DNA of 64,000 nt from Xylocopa sonorina (taxonomy: Eukaryota > Arthropoda > Insecta > Hymenoptera > Apidae), in contig NW_027490257.1 of the NCBI RefSeq assembly GCF_050948175.1, positions 310,001-374,000 on the forward strand. Reading direction: 5' to 3'. Shown here one piece after another: positions 63,570-64,000 of this stretch. A model generated the notes under the pieces. The model saw only the letters and a list, made by a program, of their open reading frames with translations. It did not search any database and had not been told where the DNA came from. How positions within the stretch are numbered: the first letter of the stretch is position 1; every line of letters starts with the position of its first letter. The translations under genes were made by a program, and so were the position numbers.

Positions 63570-64000
63570 CATAACACTCCGCAATTCATATTATACCTTA
63601 CCATGAAACATAGTAATGAGATGCGATATCGAGTTCTAAGAATCATAAGAACTCTATTGCTACGATACGTAGACACCTGCAAACGCTATTTCCTTGCAAG
63701 GAAGTGTCGCATTTACATTCATTTGAAGTGTAGACGAGGAATACAAAACACTTCGCAAATCATATTATATCTTACCGTGGAACATAGAAATGAGATGCGA
63801 TATCGCGTTTTAAGAAGCATTAGAACTCTATTGCTACGATACGTAGACATCTGCAAACGCTATTTCCTAGCAAGGAAGTGTCGCATTTGCATTCGTTTGT
63901 AGTGTAGACGAGCAATACATGATACTTCGCAAATCATATTAAATCTTACCTTGAAACATAGAAATGAGATGCGATATCGCGTTTTAAGAAGGATTAGAAA
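63570..64000 (+). repeat. Mosaic end segments matching distant parts of the array
   Basis: From about 63570 to 63800 the sequence follows the rare order found at about 2349-2580: CTCCGCAA..., TATTATACC, CATAGTAATGAG, ATCGAGTT, AATACAAAACAC and ACCGTGGAACATAG. The ACCGTGG variant was seen at only these two places (2553 and 63774, 61,221 bp apart). From about 63860 to the end it follows 53420-53560: CATTCGTTTGTAGTG, ATATTAAATCTTACCTTG, at an offset of 10,440 bp (60 x 174). So within about 440 bp three sources meet, counting block R2 on the left. Confidence 0.8.

Larger units (their letters stand above)
1..64000 (+). repeat. 174-bp tandem satellite array, about 368 monomers
   Basis: The block beginning TGCTACGATACGTAGACATC at base 1 returns at 175 and then every 174 bp to the end of the window. 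I tracked the phase with the anchor TTGCTTCGATACG/TTGCTACGATACG. The cumulative drift is only -27 bp over 64 kb, giving about 368 copies (64,027/174 = 367.97). All copies are head-to-tail in the same orientation; I saw no inverted monomer. The consensus is about 36% GC (32 C and 31 G of 174). Each monomer holds a 14-bp palindrome at offset 33-46, a 10-bp palindrome at 140-149 and a small hairpin dyad at 3-15. Nucleosome-scale satellites of this size are usual in centromeric or pericentromeric heterochromatin; that placement is inference. It is not human-type alpha satellite (171 bp), and I saw no match to the 17-bp CENP-B box pattern. I do not recognise the family. Confidence 0.97.
47312..64000 (+). 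repeat. Array domain 6: 522-bp (three-monomer) periodic, indel-free
   Basis: The anchor phase stays at -27 from 45.9 kb to at least 61.6 kb, and the last segments are still in register, so no net indel occurs in about 18 kb. The commonest repeat distance is 522 bp. A typical unit is an E monomer with GCAATCGC, a monomer with GAGATTCGATATCGCG, TAGAAAGCTATTG and GAAGTATCGC, and a third monomer with CCTAGACATCTGCAGACGC or GTTTCGATACG. Local variants use GAATTGAGATG, CTGCACACGCTATTCCC, ATCTTGTTTTTAGAAAC or AGTTTTAGAACTCTATTCC. Adjacent 522-bp copies are clear at 56.0-57.0, 57.2-58.1, 58.1-58.95 and 60.2-61.0 kb. Confidence 0.75.

Noticed and set aside
1..64000. CRISPR array
   Set aside because: Direct repeats are 174 bp with no unique spacers between them; the copies abut.
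1..64000. Primate alpha satellite or another known satellite of about 170-180 bp
   Set aside because: Only the length is similar. I see no CENP-B box and do not recognise the sequence; identity to any named family was not established.
1..64000. tRNA or rRNA genes, telomere repeats, microsatellites
   Set aside because: Nothing departs from the 174-bp monomer series; no TTAGG/TTAGGG-type runs or cloverleaf-like unique sequence were seen.

Overview
The window is one uninterrupted head-to-tail satellite DNA array. A monomer of about 174 bp is repeated about 368 times from base 1 to base 64000, always in the same orientation. Keeping register along the whole window, every departure from the 174-bp phase is a small indel of 1-2 bp, except one 31-bp deletion near 33,873. 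There is therefore no inserted transposon, gene or other unrelated sequence anywhere. I find no credible protein gene, tRNA, rRNA or CRISPR array.

The organism is almost certainly a eukaryote, because large, nucleosome-sized, higher-order-structured satellite arrays of this kind are typical of centromeric, pericentromeric or subtelomeric heterochromatin. I do not recognise the monomer and cannot name the species. A hand-counted consensus has about 36% GC and 9 CpG where about 5.7 are expected. That argues against a genome with strong CpG-methylation decay and fits many invertebrates better than vertebrates; this is inference only.

Each monomer carries three dyad symmetries: CTACG-ATA-CGTAG (offset 3-15 from a start at TGCTAC), the 14-bp palindrome TTCCTTGCAAGGAA (33-46), and the 10-bp palindrome GCGATATCGC (140-149). 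Several monomer families are recognisable: A (common), B (about 50 copies, with an alternative half from offset about 97 to the next TGCTTCG), C (14 copies, 175 bp, only between 35.1 and 45.9 kb, with a new 8-bp-stem hairpin), D (TAGGTAGACATTTGC variant) and E (ATCATATGAACTC variant).

Layout: 1-17.9 kb is a mosaic of 2-, 3- and 4-mer repeats with block copies offset by 2262, 2088, 2784 and 4525 bp. From 17.9 to 23.1 kb B monomers recur every 2-3 units. From 23.1 to 32.3 kb there is a segment of about 1.2-1.5 kb present three times. From 32.3 to 34.8 kb there is a short CCTAGACATCTGCAGACGC-rich domain containing the 31-bp deletion. From 34.8 to 46.5 kb a C-containing higher-order repeat of about 14-15 monomers is found. 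From 46.5 to 64 kb a domain dominated by 522-bp (3-monomer) periodicity holds perfect net 174-bp register for about 18 kb. The last about 440 bp are a mosaic of segments matching positions 61.2 kb and 10.4 kb away.

The long plus-strand open frames (up to 667 codons) follow from 174 being 3 x 58: a monomer open in one frame stays open in tandem. B, D, E and C variants repeatedly break that frame with stops or a frameshift, so I do not call them genes.
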